From an uncultured Lentisphaeraceae bacterium (GTDB lineage: Bacteria > Verrucomicrobiota > Kiritimatiellia > RFP12 > DVOR01): a DNA stretch of 8,394 bases. Every line of letters starts with the position of its first letter. Within the stretch, counting starts at the first letter, position 1. Positions 1 through 7,900 of this stretch are shown here, one piece after another. The notes below the pieces were generated by a model, which saw only the letters and a program-made list of their open reading frames with translations, made no database searches and was not told the origin of the DNA. The translations under genes and the position numbers were made by a program. The stretch is taken from NCBI GenBank assembly GCA_946056345.1, contig CAMGJH010000028.1, forward strand, positions 1 through 8,394. The letters run 5' to 3'.

Positions 1-2
1 GT

Positions 3-173
3 AGCGAGTTCTCCCTCAAATACTCTGGCGTGTCCCTCCTGAAACTCGGCCGCACGCGCACCCAATCTATCGGCCGGCGTATGCGCTTCGACGCAAACGG
101 CCGCCTTCTCTCCTCCGCCCCTACCGGCTCGGGCGAACCCGCCTGGGGCTGGCTCCCCTTCGGCAAAGAATAA
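3..173 (+). CDS. C-terminal fragment of an unrecognised protein (5' end outside the window)
   Basis: One plus-strand frame is open from the window edge to a TAA at 171-173, while the other two plus frames close early. It encodes about 56 residues ending in WGWLPFGKE. Roughly four fifths of its codons end in G or C, as in the neighbouring genes, which favours real coding over chance. The middle reads KLGRTRTQSIGRR and then MRFDANGRLLSS, basic and then strand-like. I recognise no family or motif. The gene runs towards the minus-strand operon and ends about 150 bases from it, so the two units converge. The start and any N-terminal domain lie outside the window, so no function is assigned. Confidence 0.6.
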   Translation, partial: SEFSLKYSGVSLLKLGRTRTQSIGRRMRFDANGRLLSSAPTGSGEPAWGWLPFGKE

Positions 174-269
174 CCCCCACCCCGGCCTCGCCTCGCTCGC
201 TGCGGCTAGCTATTCGCCGCCAGCCGTTGCCGAACGCACCGCCCCTTGCGTGCGCAGGTGCGCAGAAAC

Positions 270-296
270 AAAAAAGGCGAGCGCGGAGCGCTCGCC
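270..296 (-). terminator. Rho-independent terminator of the minus-strand operon
   Basis: A perfect 9-bp inverted repeat, GGCGAGCGC (276-284) and GCGCTCGCC (288-296), encloses a 3-base loop. On the minus strand the stem is followed directly by six T residues (270-275 read as A on plus). It lies about 30 bases past the stop of the last operon gene. On the plus strand no T run follows, so it appears to act only on the operon. The rest of the 174-326 gap shows nothing else firm. A 5-bp stem at 202-220 lacks a T run, and I see no clear terminator for the convergent plus-strand gene. Confidence 0.88.
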
Positions 297-326
297 GGGA
301 GGAATGGAGACACTTATTGAAAGGGA

Positions 327-2171
327 TTAGAAGTCGTCGTCGAGGCCTTCGAGGGTGACGGCACCGGCGCCTTTATCCTCGACCTTGAGTTCGGCTTCGG
401 CCTCGATCTTGGTGAGGGCGCCCTTGGCGAGCGGGCTGTTGCGGTAGTAGACCATCAGCTGGAGGGCGGTGAAGCAGTTGGCGGCAACGGGGGAGTTGTG
501 CCACTCGTGGGTGGCGGTGTCCTGGTTGATGAGGTCATCGACGGGGATGCCCATACGCTTGCCATTGACGGTGCCTTGCTGTTGGAGGAGGCGGGCCTTG
601 TCTTCGATAGGGTTCTTCTCGTCGCCGAACTTGTTCTTGGTGTTCTTGCGGGGCCAGTAGGTGATGTACTGGGGCGTGCCGTTGTGGTCCTTGTAGCCGG
701 ACTTAGCTGCGGGGATGTTGATGGCGGCAGCAGAGTAGATACGCTTCTGCTGCTCGCTCCAGCGCTTCCAAGCGGCGGCGTTGTCGCCGAGGTTGAAGCG
801 GACCTGCGAGAGGTAGTAGCCGTAGTACTGCGGCGAGGTGCCCTTCATCTGGGTGGCGCTGGAGCTGGCGGCCTTGAAGTCGTGCTTGAAGGTTGGCTCC
901 CAAGTGTCCATATAGGCTACGGCCTTCTTGCAGAGGTCGGTGTCGGCCTCGTCGAGCATCTGGAGGATGAGGGCACAGGGGGCGGTGAGGCCAAGGTAGC
1001 GGTTCTTGGCGGTGTTGAGGTAGCCGAAAGAGCCGTTGGGGTTGACACAGGTCTTGATACCACGGGCAGACTTCTTGAGGGCGGCAATAATCTTGGGATC
1101 GTGGTTGCCCGAGAGCTTGGCGGCCTTGAGGGCCTGGACGGCCCAGCTGGTGTAGGAGGTGTCGGTAATCGGGCACTTGGCGTACATATTGTAGTACCAG
1201 CCGCCATCGGCATTCTGCCCTTCGATGACATGCGGGATGGCGCGCTCAACGGCCTCCTTGACGGCCGGGATGCGGGTCATCGCATAGGCTTCGGAGAGGG
1301 CATAGATGGCCACGAGGTGGGCATAGTTGTGCTCATCGCGCCCCTTGAAGTAGCCAACCTTGTCCTTGCGCTTGGTCTCGAACTCGGCGGGGTTGTCGGC
1401 GCCGCCGGGCTTGCACTGGGAGGGGTCGGAGATCTGGTCAGCCAAAAGACCGCGAATAGCCTTCTCGACGGTGTCGCCGAACTCATCGCTCTGACCGGGG
1501 AGTTCGCCGTGAGCAAGGAAGCAGAGGAGGGCGAGAGAGGTGTCGCCCGTGTCGTTGTTCCACATGCCGTTGGGGCCCTGCTTCATCTTGAGCCAGCGGA
1601 GGAAGCCATAGACGAGCTTCTCGGTGGCGGCGGCACCATACTTGCCAATCTTAGCGCCGCGTAGGCCAGGAGAGCGGTCGCCATAGACATTGCGCATCAC
1701 CACAGGCGAGGGGGTGAGGGCCACGGCATCAACGGGGGAGGGTTGCGGGGACTGTTCAGCAGAGGTAGTCGGCGGCGCATCGATATCGACGACAACGTCG
1801 GTGACCTCCTGGATTTCCTCAAGTTCCGGCGGCTCTTCGGGCGGCGGGGGCTCTTCCTTGGTGAGCTCTTCGGCCTGCTCAGGCTCGATGACCTGCGTCT
1901 CGACAACCGGCGGCTTCTCGCTGGCGGTAATCTTGATGGTGCACATCACGGTGATGGCCAGGAACATTCCCACGACGGCGGCAATAGGTGCGCCGAGGCG
2001 TTGGAGCTCAATCATTGCCTTCTTGTGCTCAATGGAGTCCTTCGGCTTTCCGAAGCCCTTGAGCATGTCGACAATGCGCTGAAGATAGTTCCGCTCCTCT
2101 TCGTCGAAGAGCTTGATGAGCTCGTCCTTGGCGGGCTCATCGCCGGGCAACGGTTCAAGCGTATTACTCAT
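327..2171 (-). CDS. TonB-like membrane anchor fused to a periplasmic prenyltransferase/squalene-cyclase-like toroid domain
   Basis: This 614-residue protein has four parts. Residues 1-60 are a charged, probably cytoplasmic N-terminus. Residues 61-80 (APIAAVVGMFLAITVMCTIK) form one membrane span. Residues 85-160 are a Pro/Glu-rich linker (KEEPPPPEEPPELEE) like that of TonB/TolA proteins. From about 180 to 590 there are helical repeats carrying QW-type motifs of the terpenoid-cyclase/prenyltransferase alpha-alpha toroid: QGPNGMW (198-204), QNADGGW (319-325) and NPNGSFGY (377-384). The first two are each followed by a DTS and a hydrophobic helix. The DxDD acid motif of squalene-hopene cyclases is not seen, and no TonB C-terminal domain is present. 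The C-terminus is acidic (LEGLDDDF). The start is supported by GGGGAGGAG about 5 bases upstream. It is the last operon gene, 48 bases after the second exbD. Inferred role: the force-transducing or ligand-binding partner of the ExbB/ExbD motor. Catalysis is doubtful. Confidence 0.85.
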   Translation of the reverse strand: MSNTLEPLPGDEPAKDELIKLFDEEERNYLQRIVDMLKGFGKPKDSIEHKKAMIELQRLGAPIAAVVGMFLAITVMCTIKITASEKPPVVETQVIEPEQAEELTKEEPPPPEEPPELEEIQEVTDVVVDIDAPPTTSAEQSPQPSPVDAVALTPSPVVMRNVYGDRSPGLRGAKIGKYGAAATEKLVYGFLRWLKMKQGPNGMWNNDTGDTSLALLCFLAHGELPGQSDEFGDTVEKAIRGLLADQISDPSQCKPGGADNPAEFETKRKDKVGYFKGRDEHNYAHLVAIYALSEAYAMTRIPAVKEAVERAIPHVIEGQNADGGWYYNMYAKCPITDTSYTSWAVQALKAAKLSGNHDPKIIAALKKSARGIKTCVNPNGSFGYLNTAKNRYLGLTAPCALILQMLDEADTDLCKKAVAYMDTWEPTFKHDFKAASSSATQMKGTSPQYYGYYLSQVRFNLGDNAAAWKRWSEQQKRIYSAAAINIPAAKSGYKDHNGTPQYITYWPRKNTKNKFGDEKNPIEDKARLLQQQGTVNGKRMGIPVDDLINQDTATHEWHNSPVAANCFTALQLMVYYRNSPLAKGALTKIEAEAELKVEDKGAGAVTLEGLDDDF

Positions 2172-2219
2172 CGTTCTCCTCCCCTGTTTTCCCGACGCCC
2201 GGGGGTGGCGTTGTGGGGA

Positions 2220-2642
2220 TTAAAGGCTAAAGATGGCCAGGTTGGTCATGCCGTACTTGTTGCAGAGGTCAAGGGCCTTGACCAGCAGCGAGTGCGGGGA
2301 ATCCTTGGTGCAGCGCAGAAGGACTGTCGAGCCCCTATTGTTGCGCGCGGCACGGCCGATTTCCTTATCCAACTGGCTGTAGCGGACGGGGGACTTGTTG
2401 AAGAGGAAGCCTTCGCCGCCCTGGGTCTTGGGGTTGTAGATGTCGATCGTCACCATCTCGAGCTTCTCGGCGGGGCTGGCCTTGCTGTCGGGCGAGGGGG
2501 CCATCGCGTCGAGGTGCGAGAGGATGTCTTCCTGCTTCAAGGTAACCACGAAGAAGATGATGAGCTGGAAGACGACGTCGATCATCGGCGTCATATCGAG
2601 GGCGGCACCGCCATCGGAAGAGACCTTTTTGCCTTTTGCCAT
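2220..2642 (-). CDS. exbD: ExbD/TolR-family biopolymer transport subunit (second copy)
   Basis: This 140-residue protein has the ExbD layout: a short basic cytoplasmic N-terminus (MAKGKK), one membrane span at about residues 17-36, and a periplasmic domain of about 100 residues. The span starts LDMTPMIDVVFQLIIFF. Asp22 in it matches the proton-carrying aspartate of the family (Asp25 in E. coli ExbD). The periplasmic end (LLRCTKDSPHSLLVKALDLC) follows the usual ExbD pattern. It starts only 12 bases after the stop of the first exbD, and those 12 bases contain its AGGAG site, so the two are probably translationally coupled. It is shorter than its neighbour and clearly divergent outside the membrane segment, so the two likely have distinct roles in a mixed ExbD pair. 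A TolR-like role cannot be excluded. Confidence 0.93.
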   Translation of the reverse strand: MAKGKKVSSDGGAALDMTPMIDVVFQLIIFFVVTLKQEDILSHLDAMAPSPDSKASPAEKLEMVTIDIYNPKTQGGEGFLFNKSPVRYSQLDKEIGRAARNNRGSTVLLRCTKDSPHSLLVKALDLCNKYGMTNLAIFSL

Positions 2643-2654
2643 AGTCGCGCTCCT

Positions 2655-3149
2655 TTACTTCTTGGCGTTGGCCGAATCGCCGGGCTGGACCATCGCTAGG
2701 AAGGAGACGCGCCAGACGCCCGCTTCGTTGCAGACGTTCATCACGGCGCGCACGTCCTCGTGCGGGGTGTCCTTGTCGGCGCGGATGAGCAACGGGAAGT
2801 TGGTCCCGCGCTTGGCCACGGTGTTGCGCAGCACCGAGCGGAGCTGGTCGATGGACAGGATGCCGCCGTTGATGGAGATGACGCGCCCGGTGGGCTTTTT
2901 GGCCGCCTTGAGGAAGTCGGTCACCGTGCGATAGCGGCGGATTTCGACGGTCAGTGGAGGGACTTTGTACTCATCGGCCTTCAACTGCGGACCGTTCTTG
3001 CCGTATTCTAGCTCAATGTCGGGGTTGATGGAGTCAGCCGTCTTCAACGTCACCACGAAGAAGATGATGAGCTGGAAGACGACGTCGATCATCGGCGTCA
3101 TATCGAGCGCGGCACCATCGTTCTCGCGTTTGTTTTTCTTCTTGGCCAT
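2655..3149 (-). CDS. exbD: ExbD/TolR-family biopolymer transport subunit (first copy)
   Basis: This 164-residue ExbD-family protein has a Lys/Arg-rich N-terminus (MAKKKNKR), one membrane span (about residues 17-36) with the essential Asp22 in LDMTPMIDVVFQ, and a periplasmic domain from about residue 40. That domain ends in the typical ExbD pattern (PLLIRADKDTPHEDVRAVMN, then VCNEAGVWRVSFL). In this family a dimer of ExbD sits in an ExbB pore, and the Asp side chain takes part in proton passage. The start is supported by AAGGAGA 6-8 bases upstream. It follows exbB after an unusually long 122-base gap and precedes the second exbD by 12 bases. A 56-base stretch covering the membrane-span codons is identical to the second copy, although the periplasmic parts differ strongly. 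Confidence 0.95.
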   Translation of the reverse strand: MAKKKNKRENDGAALDMTPMIDVVFQLIIFFVVTLKTADSINPDIELEYGKNGPQLKADEYKVPPLTVEIRRYRTVTDFLKAAKKPTGRVISINGGILSIDQLRSVLRNTVAKRGTNFPLLIRADKDTPHEDVRAVMNVCNEAGVWRVSFLAMVQPGDSANAKK

Positions 3150-3205
3150 TGGGGTTCTCCTTGCTCGCTCGCAGGGCCTTCGGCGCCGGGCGGGCGCGGA
3201 AGGCG

Positions 3206-3240
3206 GTGGCTGGGGGTGCGCGCAGACCTCGCGCTGCCAC
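3206..3240 (-). other. Possible intercistronic stem-loop between exbB and exbD
   Basis: The 122-base gap 3150-3271 is the longest inside the operon. It holds an interrupted inverted repeat: outer arms GTGGC (3206-3210) and GCCAC (3236-3240), inner arms GCGCG (3218-3222) and CGCGC (3230-3234), and a 7-base loop. No T run follows, so it does not look like a terminator. Such a hairpin could protect the 3' end of exbB mRNA or damp read-through, which would fit the known excess of ExbB over ExbD in the motor. That role is inferred, and in GC-rich DNA a stem of this size can arise by chance. Confidence 0.3.
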
Positions 3241-3271
3241 CTAGGCAGGGAGGCGCACGCACCGGCGCGGT

Positions 3272-4054
3272 TTAACCCTCGACGACTTCGACGTTGCGGA
3301 GGTTCTTGATGAGGTCGGCCGTGACCACCTGCATACGCAGCACCAAGCGGTTAGCGCTATTGCGCAGGGCGTAGAAGAAGGTGACCGAAGGGATGGCGAT
3401 GCAGAGGCCGCCGGCGGTGGTGTAGAGGGCCTGGGAGATGGTGAGCGAGAGCGAGGAGATTTCAACGCCGGTCAACGCGATCGAGGCGAAGGTCAGGATC
3501 ATGCCCTGCACCGTGCCCAGCAGGCCGAGCATCGGGGCGAGCGAGGAGCAGATGGAGATCCAGTTGAGGCGCTGCATCATGTGCTCAATCTCGAGGTCGC
3601 CGGCGGCGGAGATGGCCTCGTCGATGACATCAAAGCCCTCTTCCACATGGGCGAAGCCGGCCTTGAGAATCTTGGCCATCGAGGAGGGGTCGTTGTCGCA
3701 GATCTCAATCGCCTTCATCACGTCACCCTGGTCCATCGCCTCCTTCACCTGGGCGATGAGGGCTTCGGGCATAATCTTCTTGGGGCGGACGAGGATGTAG
3801 CCGTCGATGATGAAGTAGATGGCGAAGCCGCCGGAGGAGAAGAGGGCCATCCATAGGATGAAGCCGACGATGCCGCCGCCCATCACCACATCGAAGAAGC
3901 TCGTTCCCTTGGGGGCAGCCTTCGTATCAGCGGCCTGACCATCCTGCGTCACGAGGGCGCCGGTATCGGCCTCCTGCGCGCAAACAGAACCGGCGGTGAA
4001 GACCGCACCGAACATCAAGGCGGAAACCGCCAGAGCCATCATCATTTTCTTCAT
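3272..4054 (-). CDS. exbB: MotA/TolQ/ExbB-family proton channel protein
   Basis: This 260-residue inner-membrane subunit would form the proton pore driven by proton motive force. Residues 1-26 resemble a cleavable signal peptide (cleavage suggested at VCA|QE), followed by a short periplasmic stretch rich in Ala, Asp and Thr. Membrane spans lie near 58-83, 168-190 and 205-230, with a cytoplasmic helical loop at about 90-165 between the first two. The family signature LAPMLGLLGTVQGM is at 172-185 and the third-span signature SQALYTTAGGLCIAIP at 207-222. The position of E. coli ExbB Glu176 appears to be Gln208 here, while the Thr181 equivalent (Thr213) is kept. An AAGGAA site precedes the start by about 8 bases. 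The upstream gene ends 54 bases away and two exbD genes follow. TolQ-like rather than ExbB-like assignment remains possible. Confidence 0.93.
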   Translation of the reverse strand: MKKMMMALAVSALMFGAVFTAGSVCAQEADTGALVTQDGQAADTKAAPKGTSFFDVVMGGGIVGFILWMALFSSGGFAIYFIIDGYILVRPKKIMPEALIAQVKEAMDQGDVMKAIEICDNDPSSMAKILKAGFAHVEEGFDVIDEAISAAGDLEIEHMMQRLNWISICSSLAPMLGLLGTVQGMILTFASIALTGVEISSLSLTISQALYTTAGGLCIAIPSVTFFYALRNSANRLVLRMQVVTADLIKNLRNVEVVEG

Positions 4055-4087
4055 GGTTGTATTCCTTGTGGGGTTAAGTTGTGGAAA

Positions 4088-4106
4088 GGGAGGGGGAGGG
4101 GAAGGG
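4088..4106 (+). other. G-quadruplex-type motif in the gap upstream of exbB
   Basis: The plus strand carries four G runs with short loops: GGG (4088-4090), GGGGG (4092-4096), GGGG (4098-4101) and GGG (4104-4106), separated by 1, 1 and 2 bases. This fits the standard G4 pattern. It begins a few bases after the stop codon of the secreted repeat-protein gene. Because the operon is transcribed from the minus strand, the G-rich strand is the template and the mRNA carries the matching, nearly G-free pyrimidine tract. It could stall polymerase or form a Rho-loading type RNA segment between the secreted and motor genes. Both ideas are inference. Confidence 0.45.
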
Positions 4107-4108
4107 AC

Positions 4109-4915
4109 TTACTTGGCGCGGGCCCAGGAACTGGTGGGGCACTCCTGCTTGAGCTGTTCGCGCAGACGGTTGGCCTGCGAGCTCTGGCTCATCCCCTCAA
4201 AGGCCTTGGCACCCTTGTAGAGGGCCTCAGCGTAGGCGTCGCTGGTGGGGTCGGCGTAGAGGAGGATAACGCGCAGGTAGCCATCGCGCAGGGCCTCTTC
4301 GCAGTTGGCGCGGGCCGAACCGCGGGACATCGCGGCGTCACCGCGCTTGACGAGGGCGGCGGCAGCGGCGGTCTTGTCGCCGGAGGAGACGGCCTTGTCG
4401 AGCAAGAGCGAGAGGTCGGTGAGTTTGCCCTCCTTGATGAGCGCGTCCCAGTAGGCGACGGCGGTGGCGCCCTTGTAGGCGGCCTCGGGGTTATCGCGGA
4501 TAACGGCCTTGCAGGCGGTGATGGCCTTATCGGCGTTGCCCTGCAGGAGGTAGGCCTTGGCGAGCCAGCCGGTGGCCTCCTGGTCGTAGGTCAGGTGGTT
4601 GTAATCCTTGGCGAGCTCTTCGAGGGTGGCGATGGCGGCGGCCAGACCGCTGTTGGCCTGCACCTTCTTGATGGCGCCATCGAGCGAAGCCGGGCGGTCG
4701 ATACTCACACTTTCGACCTCGTCGGCCTTATAGGTGACGGTCATATTCTTGCTGTTGGTCAGGACGTACTCCTTGGCGGAGTTTTTCCAGCGGATGGTGC
4801 CGGTGGCCGACCCGTTGGCGGTGGTGATCGTGCCGGTGGGCGTGTCCTTAGCCAGGGCGGGCAAGGCGACGCAGGCGGTGAGCAAGGCGCAAAGGACGAT
4901 GTTGAGCTGCTTCAT
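4109..4915 (-). CDS. Secreted protein with N-terminal beta-rich domain and TPR-like helices
   Basis: This 268-residue protein begins with a signal peptide (MKQLNIVLCALLTACVALPALA, two overlapping readings). Type I cleavage after ALA at residue 22 looks most natural. A lipobox-like LTAC at 12-15 leaves a lipoprotein form possible, though its hydrophobic core would be short. Residues about 25-75 look like a small beta domain, with alternating polar and hydrophobic strands (GTIRWKNSAKEYVL, then MTVTYKADEVESVSI). From about 78 on, paired amphipathic helices (WLAKAYLLQGNADKAITAC, YAEALYKGAKAFEGM) resemble tetratricopeptide units. I do not recognise a named family. The start has GAGGAA about 8 bases upstream. 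It lies 42 bases after the large TPR gene and 54 before exbB, so it is probably a periplasmic partner of the motor. Scaffold or adaptor function is inferred from fold type only. Confidence 0.85.
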   Translation of the reverse strand: MKQLNIVLCALLTACVALPALAKDTPTGTITTANGSATGTIRWKNSAKEYVLTNSKNMTVTYKADEVESVSIDRPASLDGAIKKVQANSGLAAAIATLEELAKDYNHLTYDQEATGWLAKAYLLQGNADKAITACKAVIRDNPEAAYKGATAVAYWDALIKEGKLTDLSLLLDKAVSSGDKTAAAAALVKRGDAAMSRGSARANCEEALRDGYLRVILLYADPTSDAYAEALYKGAKAFEGMSQSSQANRLREQLKQECPTSSWARAK

Positions 4916-4957
4916 AACGTGTTCCTCTTCTGCTTAAAGTGTATCACAAGTGGGGCA

Positions 4958-7900
4958 TTATTGACCAAGGTTAATCTTGGCGGTGGTGACGGCGTTGGTG
5001 ACGTCGGCCTTGAACAAGCCTTCGGGGAAGGTCTCGAGGTATTCGGTGCCGATGTCGACGGCGTCCTGCAAGAAGTCTTGCTTCTCCTGCTTATCGGTGG
5101 CGAGTTCGGCGCGCTCGATGGAGAGGCGAACGTAGCCGAGATAGGCCTGCTGGAGGTAGGCGGTCACGCTCGGGTCGGTCTTGGGCGTCTCGCCGGCGAA
5201 CATCGCCGAGCGGTAGGCGTTGAGGGCCGAGCCGATGGCGTTGGTGACGACCTCCTTATCGGCATTCGCGCTCTTGGTCGATTCGTAGGCCTTACCGGCC
5301 ACCTCGGCCACGGCGAGGTTCAAGCGCGCGACCAAGGCAACGTCGTCCTTCGCCTGGCTGGTGACGAAGGTGACGGCCTTCTTGGCCTCGGAGATAATCT
5401 TATTGCGCTCTTCGGGGGTCTTGGCCAGGAGGATTTCGGCACCGGCCACATCGATGAGCAGCAAGTTGGCCTCAACGGCCGCCTGCGAGCGCCCATACTT
5501 CTCGAGCATTGCGGTGACCTGCTTGTAGGCGGCCTCGACCTGCCGATCGGCCAAGAGGGCGCGGGCGCGCAAGGTCATCGCCTTGGGCAGATAGGGCGCG
5601 GCATTCTTGGCCTTGAGGATGCAGTCGCACGCCTCAATCGCGAGCTTATACTCCTTGGCATCGAGCAGCTTCTCGGCGGCGGTCTGGTATTGGGCGGGGG
5701 TGTAGGAGCCGCCGGCGGCGAACATCTGCTTATAGGTGTTGGTCGCTTCGCCAATCATCCCCATCTTGAAGAGGGAGTCGGCCAGGAGCGGCACCGAGTT
5801 CTTCGCCTCGTCGGAGGTCGGGAAGTCCTTGGCCAACTTGGCGAGGGTGGCGCGCGAGGCCTCGATATCGCCCGCAGCCGCCTGCAACGTGCCAATCTGC
5901 AAGAGCGCCTTGGGCGCGTTAGCCCCCTTGGGCGACTTGGCCAGGCACTCCTGGAAGTAGGCCAAGGCCTTCTGCTTGATGGCCTTATCCTTGGCCTCCA
6001 CCCCGGTGGCGGGGATCAGCTGCATACAGACGCCGCGCAGATAGTAGAGCCCCTCGCAGAGGGTGTCGGCCTCCTTGCGCTCGCTGTTGGCGGCCACATA
6101 GATACTGTCGGGCTTCTCCAACTCCTTGATGAGCTTATCGTAGGTGGAGGCCGCCAGCGCGTAGGCGGTGACGAGCTTCTTATTGGTCTCAGCCTGCGTC
6201 TCGGGCGTGGCGGCCTTGCGCAGGGCGTCGGCCTGGTGACGCTGCGCGTCGCCATAGAGCCGCTGGGCGGTGGCACCATTGATGCCCGGGCGCTCAAGGT
6301 CCGCGAAGTGGGCCACCAGCGCCTTGGCCGTGGCAATCTCCTGCTCGGCGTCAGCCTTCGCGCCGGAGGGCGAATAGAGCTTGATCAGGCCAATGAGGGC
6401 AGCGAAGCGGTTCTGCCGCTGGGCGGCATCGGTCGCGGCATCGGCCACCTGGGTGTAGAGCTTCTCGGCCCCGTCGCCATCGCCGGCCTCGGCCTTCTCC
6501 TTGGCAATCTGCAATTGCAGCGACACGGCGGCCGGGTGCTTGGGATAGTAGCGGAAGAAGAGCTGATGGGTCTTCTCCTTCTGCGCCACGAGCCCCTGCT
6601 CGCCATAGAAGTTGCCCACGCGGTTCAGTTCGTCGCCGGCCTGAGCGTAGAGATCGGCCATCCCCGAGAAGCCCTCGGCCATCGCGGCGGTCACCGTCTC
6701 GGCATAGAACTGAGCCATCGGGTCGAGCTTGCCGCCCTTCACCCCGCCGCGCACATAGCACTCGACCATCTTGCGCAACGCAGGCAACGCCTCGGCGTTC
6801 AATCCATAAGCCGAAATCGTCTTGGAAAAGGCGTTCGCCGCCTCGTTCCAGTCGCCGCTATCAAACTTCACATTCGCGCCGACGTACTGCTGCTTACGCA
6901 CCTTGGCCCGCTGATCGGCCGAGACGTTCACCTTCACCACCTGGTTGTAGCGGCTCTTGAGCAGCGCCTGGATTTCCTCGACCAAGTCCCCGGCGTTGGA
7001 AGCCGACTGACTCTCGGGGTAATTCATATACACCTGCACCAGGTGATTGAAGGCGCCCTGCCCGTTGCGCTTGCGCGTCTTGGGGTCGCGCTCGCCGAGC
7101 AGGAGGCTCTTAATGGTCTCCTCGTTCGCCGCGCCGCCCTTGGCAATCTCCTTCTTCACCTCGCCATAGAGCATCGACCCAATCAGGTAGCGGCACTGCG
7201 GCAGCGGGCTCATCCGCAGCACACCCTTGTCGCCATTGGGGTCAATCTCGCGATAGCTCTCGTGGATTTCCTGGAGCACGTCGAGGTACTCCTTAATCAT
7301 CTCCTGGGCACCGGCCACGTCGCCGCGCAACATCTTGATGTGCGCCATCCCGTTAATCGCGTCGCCAAAGAACGCATCCTGCTTCCAGACCATCTTCTTG
7401 GTCAACCCGTCGGCCTCGCCGAGCATCTTCTCGCGCTCGGCACCGGAGGCCGCCTCGGCCTGGAAGAGCAGCGCCTGCAGATACTGCGCGCGGAAGTTCG
7501 CCATCGTCGACTCCTCGCCGGACATCTCCATTGCCAGCTTGTAGTAAGGCAAGGCGTCCTTGGCGCGGTCAATCTTCCCGAGCATCAGGATGTACTGGTT
7601 AATGCCGTCGAGATAACTCTTGCGCGCGGCGGCATCCACCTTCGGGAAGCGCTTGAAGAACTCGGCGTAGAGTTTATCGGCCTCGGTAAACTTCGAGTAC
7701 ATCGCGTAGCTGTTGGCCAGCTCGAGCTTCAGCAGCCAGGTATCCTGACTATTCTGGTCCGGCCGGGCGGCAATCTTCTTGGCCACCTCATCCTGCTTGC
7801 CGCTCATCAACTCGGCGCGAATGGTCGCTGCCTCCAAGACCCCCTTAGCCGCCGGCCAACGCTTCTGCGCAGCCTCAATCACCGCCGGGGCGAAGTTCGC

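Noticed and set aside
202..220. GCGGC/GCCGC stem after the plus-strand partial gene
   Set aside because: It has only five pairs, a 9-base loop and no T run, so it is not convincing as a terminator.
498..1664. A 388-codon plus-strand open frame opposite the toroid protein gene
   Set aside because: It has the same codon-aligned antisense effect and low-complexity Gly/Val/Leu composition. The opposite strand encodes clear domain motifs.
327..2171. Functional squalene-hopene cyclase or protein prenyltransferase
   Set aside because: The DxDD motif is not seen. The domain is tethered on the periplasmic side by a TonB-like linker, and its neighbours are motor subunits, not isoprenoid genes.
1743..2699. 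A 318-codon plus-strand open frame spanning the exbD2/toroid gene junction
   Set aside because: It is antisense to well-supported genes, and its Arg/Leu/Gly-rich product shows no recognisable feature.
4938..4943. Possible internal promoter (TACACT with an extended TG) before the second gene
   Set aside because: The -10 match is only four of six. The best -35 candidate (TTGGTC) is poor and 19 bases away. The 42-base gap and the strong upstream promoter make read-through the simpler view.
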